Shown here: positions 6,283-13,182 of the stretch, piece after piece | Layout of the letters: every line of letters begins with the position of its first letter | How positions within the stretch are numbered: position 1 is the first letter of the stretch | Origin: DASQGA01 sp035535315 | Lineage (GTDB): Bacteria; Actinomycetota; Thermoleophilia; Gaiellales; Gaiellaceae | Assembly: GCA_035535315.1 (NCBI GenBank) | Contig: DATLQD010000007.1 | Coordinates: 1-26,118, forward strand | DNA length: 26,118 bases | Reading direction: 5' to 3' | Position numbers and translations under genes: made by a program | Notes under the pieces: model-generated | Seen by the model: the letters and a program-made list of their open reading frames with translations, nothing else | Database searches by the model: none | What the model was told of the DNA's origin: nothing

Positions 6283-7745
6283 TGAATGACCGAACTGTTT
6301 ATCCACTAGGCAAGCGGCGAACCCTGATCGTGTTCGCCGGGCTCATGCTCGCCATGCTCGTCGCGGCGCTCAACCAGACCATCGTCTCGACGGCTCTTCC
6401 GACGATCGTCGGCGATCTCGGCGGCCTCCAGCACTACTCGTGGGTCTTCTCCGCCTACATGCTCGGACTGACGGTCACGGTGCCGCTCTACGGCCGGCTC
6501 TCGGACTTCTACGGCCGCAGGCCGTTCTTCGCGCTAGGGATCGTCCTCTTCTCGGCCGGATCGATCGTCGCCGGGCTCGCACCCTCGATGGAGGTGCTGA
6601 TCGCTGGCCGAGCGATTCAGGGCCTCGGCGCCGGTGGGCTGATCCCACTCGGCATTGCGGTGATCGGTGACATGATTCCGCCCCGACAGCGCGGAAAGTG
6701 GCAAGGCCTGATGGGCGTGGTTTTCGGCATGTCCTCCGTGGTCGGCCCTGCGACCGGCGGCTGGATCGCCGACAACACATCCTGGCGCTGGGCCTTCTTC
6801 GTCAGCCTTCCTCTCGCCGCGCTCGCGTTGATCGTGGTGTGGGTCGGCTTCGACGCGAGCCAGGTCAAGGAAAAGCACCGGATCGACTACCTTGGCGCCG
6901 CCCTGCTCACCGCGGCGATCTCCACCGGCCTGCTCGGATCCGCCTGGGGCGGCGTCGACTATCCGTGGGCCTCGCCCGTCATCGTGGGCCTCTTCGCCGC
7001 CTGCGCCCTCCTCACGATCGCATTCGTGCTGCAGGAGCGGCGCGCGCCTGAGCCAATCCTCCCGCTCGACCTGTTCCGGAACCGCACCTTCGCGGTCGCC
7101 CAGATCGCTCTCTTCGGGATCGGTGCGGCGATCTTCGGCACGATCATGTTCGTCCCGCTGTTCGTTCAGCAGGTGCTGGGCGAGAGCGCGACGAGCTCGG
7201 GCGCCGTCCTGACCCCGCTCATGCTCGGGTGGATCGGGTCGAGTGCCGCCTCGGGCCAGATCGTCTCGCGGACGGGTCGCTACCGCCCCGTGCTCCTCGC
7301 AGGGCCGCCGATCATGGCGATCGGCCTCTACATGCTCGCGGGCATGGGACCTGACTCGACGGCTTTCGAGGCGACCCGCAACGTCGTCATCGTCGGCATC
7401 GGGACGGGGCTCCTGATGCAGAACTTCACGGTCGTGGTTCAGAACGCCGTTCCCCGCACCCTGATGGGCACAGCAACCGCCTCGACCCAGTTCTTCCGGT
7501 CGATCGGCGCCACGGTCGGCGTCACAGCGATGGGGGCGATCATGCTCGCCCGGCTGGGCGCGTCGGAGGCGTCCAATGCGGGGCCCGCTGAGCTCGCGAA
7601 CGCCCTCCATCCGGCCTTCGCGCTGGGGATCATGCTGTGCGCCCTGGCTTTCGTGGCGACGCTCTTCCTGCCCCATACCGAGCTTCGCAGCACCATGGAG
7701 GAGCCTGTGGTGGAGACCGCTCGGGCACAAAGGCAGGCAGCGTGA
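6282..7745 (+). CDS. MFS multidrug efflux transporter, DHA2 (EmrB/QacA) family
   Basis: This is a 487-aa, predicted 14-TM proton-coupled drug exporter in the cytoplasmic membrane. Motif A is LYGRLSDFYGRR (69-80). Motif C is seen as GMSSVVGPATGGW (149-161). Motif D1 is represented by ALNQTIVSTALPTIVGDLGG (29-48), with Asn31 where many DHA2 proteins have a membrane Asp; Asn also occurs in family members. The length matches the family. The ATG at 6282 lies at the edge of a palindromic operator and has no Shine-Dalgarno sequence. The stop overlaps the GTG of the marR-family gene by 4 bp, giving the classic pump-plus-local-repressor operon. The natural substrate is unknown. Confidence 0.93.
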   Translation: MNDRTVYPLGKRRTLIVFAGLMLAMLVAALNQTIVSTALPTIVGDLGGLQHYSWVFSAYMLGLTVTVPLYGRLSDFYGRRPFFALGIVLFSAGSIVAGLAPSMEVLIAGRAIQGLGAGGLIPLGIAVIGDMIPPRQRGKWQGLMGVVFGMSSVVGPATGGWIADNTSWRWAFFVSLPLAALALIVVWVGFDASQVKEKHRIDYLGAALLTAAISTGLLGSAWGGVDYPWASPVIVGLFAACALLTIAFVLQERRAPEPILPLDLFRNRTFAVAQIALFGIGAAIFGTIMFVPLFVQQVLGESATSSGAVLTPLMLGWIGSSAASGQIVSRTGRYRPVLLAGPPIMAIGLYMLAGMGPDSTAFEATRNVVIVGIGTGLLMQNFTVVVQNAVPRTLMGTATASTQFFRSIGATVGVTAMGAIMLARLGASEASNAGPAELANALHPAFALGIMLCALAFVATLFLPHTELRSTMEEPVVETARAQRQAA

Positions 7746-8212
7746 CCCAAGAGGCGGAGAGCGAGCGCCTGGCCGAGGGGATCATTCGCCTCTGGGGCGA
7801 GCTTCAGCGGCGGAAGACCACCACCGGAGAGGAGCTCTCGACGGCGGAGCTGACCACTCCCCAGGCGATCGCGCTCCGCGTCGTCGTCCGCGAAGGCCCT
7901 TGCCGGATGGGGGCGCTCGCCGAGGCGTTGGGTGTCACGGTCGCGACCGCGAGCCGAACGGTCGACGCCCTCGCTGCCCGGAAGTTCGTCCGCCGCGAGC
8001 GCGATCGCGCCGACGCCCGGGCAGTGCGAGTCGTCGCGACGGCGACCGGGAAAAGGGAGCATCTAGTCCGGCGCAAGCGCTTCGTGACCGCGCTCGGCCG
8101 GCTCGCCGACGACCTCTCAGAGCACGAGCGGAGACAGCTCGTGGAGTCGCTGGAGACGCTCGGGCGTCTGTTCGCGAGGCCGGACGCTAGCGCCCGACGG
8201 GCAGCGGGCTGA
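7742..8212 (+). CDS. MarR-family transcriptional regulator
   Basis: This 156-aa protein has a winged-helix core: LTTPQAIALRVVVREGPCRMGALAEALGV, then the recognition helix TVATASRTVDALAARKFV and the wing RRERDRADARAVRVVATATG. Flanking helices would form the dimer interface. MarR proteins repress adjacent pumps and release DNA on binding a phenolic or lipophilic ligand. The GTG start overlaps the MFS stop (GTGA, 7742-7745), so pump and regulator are translated from one message. The palindrome at 6267-6282 is its likely operator, giving autoregulation. Its 3' end overlaps the convergent transporter gene by 26 bp (8187-8212). Confidence 0.92.
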   Translation: MTQEAESERLAEGIIRLWGELQRRKTTTGEELSTAELTTPQAIALRVVVREGPCRMGALAEALGVTVATASRTVDALAARKFVRRERDRADARAVRVVATATGKREHLVRRKRFVTALGRLADDLSEHERRQLVESLETLGRLFARPDASARRAAG

Positions 8213-8858
8213 AACTGGTGTCCAGGTCGAAGACGTCGACTCCCTCGCGCCGCTTGAGAGTGTTTACGAGCACGTATGTCAGCGGCGTCGCGGCGGTCTC
8301 GTAGGCGACCTTGATCGCCCATGTGGTCAGGATGGGATCGACGAGCGGCGTCCCGGTCCCGGCAAAAGCCAGCGTCACGAAGATCGCGGAGTCGAGTCCC
8401 TCGCCGACAATGGTCGACCCGATCGTCCGTGTCCAGAGGAAGCGACCGCCGGTGGCGACCTTCATGCGCGCAAGCACCGCGGAGTTCACGAGCTCCCCGA
8501 CGAGATACGCGGCGAAGGACGCGAGGAAGAGGCGCCACGTGGTCCCGAGGATCTTGTCGTATGCCTCGTCGTCTCCGAAAAAGGGTGCTGCCGGAAGCGC
8601 TATAGCGGCCTGGATCGCGAGGACGGCCATCAGGTTGCATGCGAAGCCCAGCCAGATGACGGCGCGGGCCGCGCGGAAGCCATAGACCTCGGTGAGGACG
8701 TCGCCGAGGAGGTAGGAGAGCGGGAAGACGACGAGCCCGGCCGGGAACACTCGTCCTGAGACCTCGACCAGCTTCACCGCGATCACGTTCGAAACAACGA
8801 GGGCCGTGACGAAGAAGGCCGCGATCGCGACGAAGCGCCAGGACAGCCGCTCTGTCAC
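8187..8858 (-). CDS. VUT-family (DUF165/YhhQ-like) queuosine-precursor-type transporter
   Basis: This integral membrane protein is 223 aa long from the GTG at 8858. Family landmarks are ALVVSNVIAVKLVEVSGRVFPAG, LSYLLGDVLTEVYGFRAARAVIWLGF and the later GRFLWTRTIGSTIVGEGLDSAIF. YhhQ-type proteins import queuosine precursors used for tRNA wobble modification; whether this one does so is inferred. The GTG overlaps the TGA of the aminotransferase gene (8855-8857). An upstream extension of the same frame exists, but it lies wholly within the aminotransferase gene and reads as a shadow, so the short start is preferred. The 3' end overlaps the convergent marR-family gene. Confidence 0.88.
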   Translation of the reverse strand: MTERLSWRFVAIAAFFVTALVVSNVIAVKLVEVSGRVFPAGLVVFPLSYLLGDVLTEVYGFRAARAVIWLGFACNLMAVLAIQAAIALPAAPFFGDDEAYDKILGTTWRLFLASFAAYLVGELVNSAVLARMKVATGGRFLWTRTIGSTIVGEGLDSAIFVTLAFAGTGTPLVDPILTTWAIKVAYETAATPLTYVLVNTLKRREGVDVFDLDTSFSPLPVGR

Positions 8859-9880
8859 GCGAGCCGCTCCAGCGCCTCGTCGATCTCGTCGTCGCCAATC
8901 GTAAGCGGCGGCGTCGCGCTGATGAGCTCGCCGTCGAGGCCGGCCGGCACCACGATCACTCCCCGCTCGTAAGCACGCTGGGCGTCGCCCGGCTTGGCGC
9001 GCATGAGCCCTGCGCCGTGCCAGCCGGCCCGTTCGAACCGCTCGCCTGCCTCGAGGACGCGGTCCAAGAGCGCCGGCACTCTTTCGAGGACCACCAGTGC
9101 GGCGGCGCACGCGAGTGGGCTCCCCATGTGCGTGTGGGTGTAGACGTCCGCGGGCCCGAGGTTCCAGGCCTCGCCATGCTCCGGCCGCATAAGGCACGCC
9201 GAAAGAGGGATTCCCCCGCCGAGGGCCTTCCCACTCGTCAGGAGGTCGGCGATCCCACCGCTTCGCCACAGGGCGCCGCAGCGTCCGAGGCCCGAGTAGA
9301 TCTCATCGGCAACGAGGAGCGCCCCGGCGGCATCGCAGCGGTCCCGGAGGGTGTGGAGGAATCCGTCCGGCGGCACCCGTGCGCCCGCACGGCCCTGAAC
9401 AGGCTCGACGATGACGCAACCCGCGTCGGCCGGCAAGGGGCCAGGATCCTCACCGTAGGGAAACCGGTGCACCGGCCCGGGGAGCCACGCTGCGAACGGC
9501 TCCCGGAAGCGCTCGAAGCCGGTCGCGGCGAGCGCGAGCAGGCCGGTCCCGTGGTAGGCGCCGTCGAACGCGACGATGCCAGGCTTCCCGGTGACGAGCA
9601 GACAGGTACGGAGGGCGATCTCGACGGCGTCCTCTCCGGTGACGCCCAGCATCACGTGGCGCCGTCCGAGTCCAAGCTGGCGGCGAAGCTCGGCAGTGAC
9701 GTCGGCTTCTGCGAGGTCGCCGAGCGCATGGACGCACCGGGCGGCCTGGCGGATGATCGCTTCACCGACCTCGAGATTCCGGTGACCGAGCGCAGCGACC
9801 CCGAACCCACCGGACAGGTCGAGAAGCCGGCGCCCGTCCCCGTCGACGACTCGGCAACCCTCGGCTTCGACCCACGTCAC
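8855..9880 (-). CDS. Class III PLP-dependent aminotransferase (ornithine/acetylornithine-type)
   Basis: This 341-aa protein is shorter than the usual 375-450 aa. It starts directly at the EAEGCRVVDGDGRRLLDLSGG strand that normally follows a 20-40 residue N-terminal helix. Core motifs are intact: GVTGEDAVEIALR (79-91) for phosphate binding, AYHG (108-111), LLVADEIYSGLGR (188-200) with PLP-binding Asp192, and SGKALGGGIPLSA (216-228) with Schiff-base Lys218. The gene overlaps the proline dehydrogenase gene by 4 bp. Proline dehydrogenase yields P5C/glutamate semialdehyde, and ornithine delta-aminotransferases belong to this class, so a role in interconverting ornithine and glutamate semialdehyde is a reasonable inference from context. 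The exact substrate is not shown. Confidence 0.87.
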   Translation of the reverse strand: MTWVEAEGCRVVDGDGRRLLDLSGGFGVAALGHRNLEVGEAIIRQAARCVHALGDLAEADVTAELRRQLGLGRRHVMLGVTGEDAVEIALRTCLLVTGKPGIVAFDGAYHGTGLLALAATGFERFREPFAAWLPGPVHRFPYGEDPGPLPADAGCVIVEPVQGRAGARVPPDGFLHTLRDRCDAAGALLVADEIYSGLGRCGALWRSGGIADLLTSGKALGGGIPLSACLMRPEHGEAWNLGPADVYTHTHMGSPLACAAALVVLERVPALLDRVLEAGERFERAGWHGAGLMRAKPGDAQRAYERGVIVVPAGLDGELISATPPLTIGDDEIDEALERLA

Positions 9881-10809
9881 TCGGAGTCGCGACCGTTGCG
9901 ACCCGGCAGAAAGCGGCGGGCCGTCGCCTTTGCGATCGCCGTCGCCATGGCCGGGTTTTCCTGGAGCCGTCGCACCGAATACTCGTACCAGCGGCGACCG
10001 AACGGGACGTAGACGCGGAGGCGGTGGCCCTCGCGAACAAGCTGGTCGCCGAGGTCGTCACCCACACCGAGCAGCATCTGGAACTCGTACTCCTCACGCT
10101 TCTTGCCGTGCTCCTCGAGCAGCTCCTTCGCGCGGTCGATCACCCAGCCGTCGTGGGTTGCGACCGCTACGTAGGCGCCGGCTTCGAGCAGGTCGTCGAT
10201 CGCATTGACGAAGTTCTCACGTATCGCCTGCATGCCCTGGTAGGCGATGTCGGGCGACTCGAGGTAGATCCCCTTGCACACCCGCACGTTCGGACGCAGG
10301 TCGGCCAGGGCGGAGATGTCGTCCGGCGTGCGGCGCAGGCGGGCCTGGAGCACGACGCCGACACTCGCGAGGCCTTCCGTACGCAGCTCGCGGTAGACCT
10401 CGAGCGTGTCGGAGGTCGTTGATGCATCCTCCATGTCGATCCGGACGAAGTTCGACCGCTCCTCCGCACACCGGACCAGATCGGCCACGTTCTGGCGGCA
10501 GACGTTCCTGTCGATGCTCAACCCGAGCCCAGTCGGCTTGACGCTGACGTTCGAGTCCAGCCCCTCGCGGCGAATTGTGTCGAAGACGTCACGGTAGGCC
10601 TCGACGAGCGCGAGCGCCTCCTCGCGCGTCGTCACCTCCTCGCCGAGCACGTCGAGGGTGGCGAGCTTCCCGTCCTCGTTCAGCCCCTTGACGACGCGGC
10701 AGGCTTCGGACAGCTCCTCCCCGGCGATGTATCGACGCGACAGCCGCTTGACCACCGGCCGCGGCACGGCGGGCAGTAGACGGACGATCGCGCGATCGAG
10801 GACGGCCAT
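9877..10809 (-). CDS. Proline dehydrogenase (monofunctional PRODH)
   Basis: This 310-aa FAD-dependent TIM-barrel enzyme oxidises L-proline to 1-pyrroline-5-carboxylate and passes electrons to the quinone pool. Visible motifs are SVKPTGLGLSID (89-100), FVRIDMEDA (121-129), VRVCKGIYLES (176-185) and the substrate-binding C-terminal signature YVPFGRRWYEYSVRRLQENP (267-286), with the Arg pair 280-281 that contacts the proline carboxylate. The length fits stand-alone actinobacterial/Thermus-type PRODH; the P5C dehydrogenase domain of bifunctional PutA is absent. The ATG at 10809 directly abuts the stop of the 99-aa gene, and the gene overlaps the aminotransferase by 4 bp. The N-terminus (about 1-60) is the usual helical PRODH cap. 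Confidence 0.93.
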   Translation of the reverse strand: MAVLDRAIVRLLPAVPRPVVKRLSRRYIAGEELSEACRVVKGLNEDGKLATLDVLGEEVTTREEALALVEAYRDVFDTIRREGLDSNVSVKPTGLGLSIDRNVCRQNVADLVRCAEERSNFVRIDMEDASTTSDTLEVYRELRTEGLASVGVVLQARLRRTPDDISALADLRPNVRVCKGIYLESPDIAYQGMQAIRENFVNAIDDLLEAGAYVAVATHDGWVIDRAKELLEEHGKKREEYEFQMLLGVGDDLGDQLVREGHRLRVYVPFGRRWYEYSVRRLQENPAMATAIAKATARRFLPGRNGRDSE

Positions 10810-11109
10810 CTAGCGTTCGCGCATGAAGCCCTGGCGCGCGGCGGAGACTAACGCGACCGCCTCGGGGAAGAGGACGCGCATCGCATCGCGAAGGGCGATC
10901 GCCTGCTCGTCGGCAGGGCCCTGGACGTCGATCCGCTTCAGGGCTGCGCCGGTCAACTCGACCGCGGTGTTCAGCGTCAGCGTTGCGAACTGCTCGCGTT
11001 GCGACTCCTGGACTGCCTCCGACTGCTGCTCGGCGAACTCGCGGAGCCCCCGCATGAGCTCCTCCGGATCGCCTCCGAACGGGAACCCGAACCCACCTCC
11101 ACCTTCCAT
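10810..11109 (-). CDS. Hypothetical protein, 99 aa
   Basis: The protein begins with a Gly/Phe-rich tail (MEGGGGFGFPFGGDPEEL), followed by one long helical region rich in Glu, Gln and Ala and a short C-terminal helix. No known domain is recognised, and there is no TM segment or signal peptide. The start is well supported: AAAGGAG lies 6 nt upstream of the ATG, one of the few strong Shine-Dalgarno sequences here. Its TAG abuts the proline dehydrogenase ATG with no gap, so it is probably the first gene of the operon leading to proline dehydrogenase. Copy C of the repeat element lies just upstream. Confidence 0.75.
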   Translation of the reverse strand: MEGGGGFGFPFGGDPEELMRGLREFAEQQSEAVQESQREQFATLTLNTAVELTGAALKRIDVQGPADEQAIALRDAMRVLFPEAVALVSAARQGFMRER

Positions 11110-11129
11110 GTCGCTCCTTTCGGCTCGCC

Positions 11130-11161
11130 TAGCTGGTTGATCGGTGATTGCCGTGCATCTA
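11130..11161. repeat. Intergenic repeat element, copy C (compact 32-bp form)
   Basis: TAGCTGGTTGATCGGTGATT opens the copy and CATCTA (11156-11161) closes it, so the termini are inverted repeats (TAGMTG/CATCTA) as in copy A. The closing CTA is the reverse complement of the TAG stop of the 184-aa gene, so the element ends on the stop codon itself. Its other end is 20 nt before the ATG of the 99-aa gene. Confidence 0.65.
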
Positions 11162-11713
11162 GACGAGCGCCAGCTTGTACGTGCCTTCGACCCTACGGGC
11201 CAGCTCGTCGGCTGCGCCGACCCCTACCTTCATCGCCTCGGCGAACGGAGAGCTTCCGACGTCGCCGAGAGTCTGCTCCAGTCGAGCCGCCGCCAAGCCG
11301 ACGGCGTCCAGATACGCGAGGTTGGCGATCCGCGGAGCTTCGAGAAGGGTCGCGGCCAGCGCTCGCGCCGCCTCTTCCGCCTCGTCGATTCCCTCGGGGT
11401 TCTCGGTGACTCGGAGCTCCGCGAGGGTCGCGCGCAGTGCTTCGAGGTCCCCCCCGCCCGCGCTCTCCTCGGCCAGCTCGCACATGGCTGCGATCGACGC
11501 TGCTTCGTGGACGAGTGCCCGGTCGAGGACGGGCTCGCCGGCTGCGTCGAGTGCAAGCCACCGCTCTTCGCCGCCCAACCCGCCGAACGCGCAGAGAAAG
11601 ATCAGCCGACCGGAGGAGGTCTCGGCCGGAACGACACCAACGACCTCCTCCCCGTCCGACCCAAAGGTGGCCGCCGCCTCCCGGGCGCCGACGATCTGAT
11701 CCTCGAGCGTCAC
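11159..11713 (-). CDS. Hypothetical protein, 184 aa
   Basis: The frame reads as a soluble, Ala/Glu-rich, mostly helical protein. It begins MTLEDQIVGAREAAATFG, has a short beta-rich stretch (RLIFLCAFGGLGGEERWLALD) and ends VEGTYKLALV. I recognise no family. The GTG at 11713 is preferred because TATTGT lies 8 nt upstream (11727-11722), the spacing seen at other leaderless starts in this window. An ATG at 11758 would add 15 residues and overlap the divergent methyltransferase gene. TTG codons between them are further options. The stop lies on the edge of repeat copy C. Confidence 0.75.
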   Translation of the reverse strand: MTLEDQIVGAREAAATFGSDGEEVVGVVPAETSSGRLIFLCAFGGLGGEERWLALDAAGEPVLDRALVHEAASIAAMCELAEESAGGGDLEALRATLAELRVTENPEGIDEAEEAARALAATLLEAPRIANLAYLDAVGLAAARLEQTLGDVGSSPFAEAMKVGVGAADELARRVEGTYKLALV

Positions 11714-11732
11714 CGCAAGCAACAATAGCCAG

Positions 11733-12458
11733 GTGGAACCGGCGCTCGGCGAAGCCATAGGAGCGGCGCAGAGCCTTTTCGCGCCCCTCGGCCCGACCTA
11801 CGACCGCTATGCGCGCGTCCTCTCCTTCGGGCAGGACCCACGCTGGCGGAGCTTCCTCGTCTCTCGGGTCGAAGCGGCTCCTGACCAGAGCGTCCTCGAC
11901 GTCGCGAGCGGGACCGGCGCGGTGGCAATCGAGCTTGCGCGCCGCTACGGCTGCTCCGTGGTCGGCATCGACCAGAGTGCCGAGATGCTCGCAGCAGGCC
12001 GGCGCCGCGTCGTCGCAGCCGGTGTCGGCGGGCTCGTGCGGCTCGAGCAAGGCCGGGCGGAGTCGCTTCCGTTCGACGATGAAAGCTTCGACGCCGTCAC
12101 CTTCACCTACCTGCTCCGGTACGTGAACGACCCGGCCGCGACCCTGCGCGAGCTCGCCCGGGTACTTCGCCCGGGTGGAAAGCTCGCCTCGCTCGAGTTC
12201 TTCGTGCCGCCCAATCCTTTGGCCAGAGCCGCCTGGGAGCTCTACGTCCGCGTCGGGCTCCCGCTCGCCGGCAGCTTGGTCTCGCCCGAGTGGGGGCGCG
12301 TCGGCCGGTTCCTTGGGCCGAGTATCCGCGGCTTCTACGAGCGCGTGCCGCTCCCAACGCTCCTTGGGCTCTGGCGCGCCGCGGGGATCGGGGAGCCACA
12401 CTTCCGCCCCCTCAGCCTGGGCGGAGGCATCGTGGTTTGGGGTGACCGTGAGCGCTGA
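11733..12458 (+). CDS. UbiE/COQ5-like class I SAM methyltransferase
   Basis: This 241-aa protein has an N-terminal segment FAPLGPTYDRYARVLSFGQD, like the FDxxAxxYDRxNxxLSFG start of demethylmenaquinone/ubiquinone C-methyltransferases. Motif I is VLDVASGTGAVAIELARR (54-71), the post-I acidic residue is in VVGIDQS, the motif II/III region is FDAVTFTYLLRYVNDP, and LRPGGKLASLEFF follows. Quinone C-methylation is therefore possible, but the real MenG could lie elsewhere and small-molecule methylation cannot be excluded. The GTG start has no clear Shine-Dalgarno sequence. The gene overlaps the next one by 11-17 bp, placing it first in a three-gene unit with a membrane protein and a serine hydrolase. 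Confidence 0.85.
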   Translation: MEPALGEAIGAAQSLFAPLGPTYDRYARVLSFGQDPRWRSFLVSRVEAAPDQSVLDVASGTGAVAIELARRYGCSVVGIDQSAEMLAAGRRRVVAAGVGGLVRLEQGRAESLPFDDESFDAVTFTYLLRYVNDPAATLRELARVLRPGGKLASLEFFVPPNPLARAAWELYVRVGLPLAGSLVSPEWGRVGRFLGPSIRGFYERVPLPTLLGLWRAAGIGEPHFRPLSLGGGIVVWGDRER

Positions 12459-13182
12459 GGCGCCGCGGCCCGCCTTCTACGCGCTCGCCCCCGGGAGCTG
12501 GCGCGACTACGCGACGCTCCTCCATCCGCCCTACACGGCGTGGCACCTGAGCTACGTGGCGATCGGCGCCGCACTTGCGCCGGATTTCCGACTCTCGCGG
12601 CTCCTACCGACGCTCGCGGCGTTCTTCCTCGCAGTCGGAATCGGAGCCCATGCGCTGGACGAGCTCCATGGCCGGCCCCTCCGCACCGAACTCGGGTCCG
12701 GGACGCTCGCCCTGCTCGCCGTCCTCTCGATTGCCGGAGCCGTCGCGATCGGGGTCTACGCGGCCGTCGCCTGGAGCCCGTGGATAGCTGTCTTTGCCCC
12801 TCTCGGCGCCTTCATCCTCTGCGCCTACAACCTGGAGCTTTTCGGTGGCCGCTTCCACACGGACACCTGGTTTGCACTTTCCTGGGGCGCGTTCCCGCTG
12901 GTCACAGGGTTTTTCGCCGTGGCGGAGAGGATCACGCCGGCCGCGATCGTGGCCGGCGCCTTCGCGTTTGCGCTCAGCCTGGCGCAACGCCGTCTCTCGA
13001 CCCAGGTCCGTCACGTGCGCAGACACCTCAGAGAGGTGCGGGGGACAATCGTCCAGCACGACGGAACGAGCGTGGAGGTCAACGTCGAGACTTTGATCGG
13101 AGCTGAGGAGCGCGCCCTCAAGCTGCTCACGGCGGCAACTGTCCTCCTCGCCCTCTCGCTGGTCATGATGAGGCTTGCATGA
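12442..13182 (+). CDS. Uncharacterised integral membrane protein, 246 aa
   Basis: The protein has about six or seven hydrophobic segments. Between TM1 and TM2 is LHPPYTAWHLSYVAIGAALAP; after TM2 comes AHALDELHGRPL, and a later loop reads YNLELFGGRFHTD. The HPPYTAWH start and the D-x-x-x-G-R-P loop faintly recall UbiA prenyltransferases, but their two N/D-x-x-x-D motifs are not seen, so this is only a suggestion prompted by the UbiE-like neighbour. A basic cytoplasmic stretch (RRLSTQVRHVRRHLREVRG) and a small beta region precede the last TM. Starts at GTG 12442 and GTG 12448 are both possible. The stop overlaps the next ATG by 4 bp. Confidence 0.8.
   Translation: MTVSAEAPRPAFYALAPGSWRDYATLLHPPYTAWHLSYVAIGAALAPDFRLSRLLPTLAAFFLAVGIGAHALDELHGRPLRTELGSGTLALLAVLSIAGAVAIGVYAAVAWSPWIAVFAPLGAFILCAYNLELFGGRFHTDTWFALSWGAFPLVTGFFAVAERITPAAIVAGAFAFALSLAQRRLSTQVRHVRRHLREVRGTIVQHDGTSVEVNVETLIGAEERALKLLTAATVLLALSLVMMRLA

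Noticed and set aside
6534..7730. A 398-codon minus-strand frame opposite the MFS gene
   Set aside because: Highly charged, His/Asp/Arg-rich translation typical of the antisense of a membrane protein; the MFS frame is unambiguous.
9017..10012. A plus-strand frame of 331 codons across the aminotransferase/proline dehydrogenase junction
   Set aside because: It spans two real minus-strand genes with clear motifs and has no family resemblance.
11193..12401. A 402-codon minus-strand frame that covers most of the UbiE-like gene and the 184-aa gene
   Set aside because: It is low-complexity Arg/Gly-rich and antisense to a SAM methyltransferase with intact motifs.
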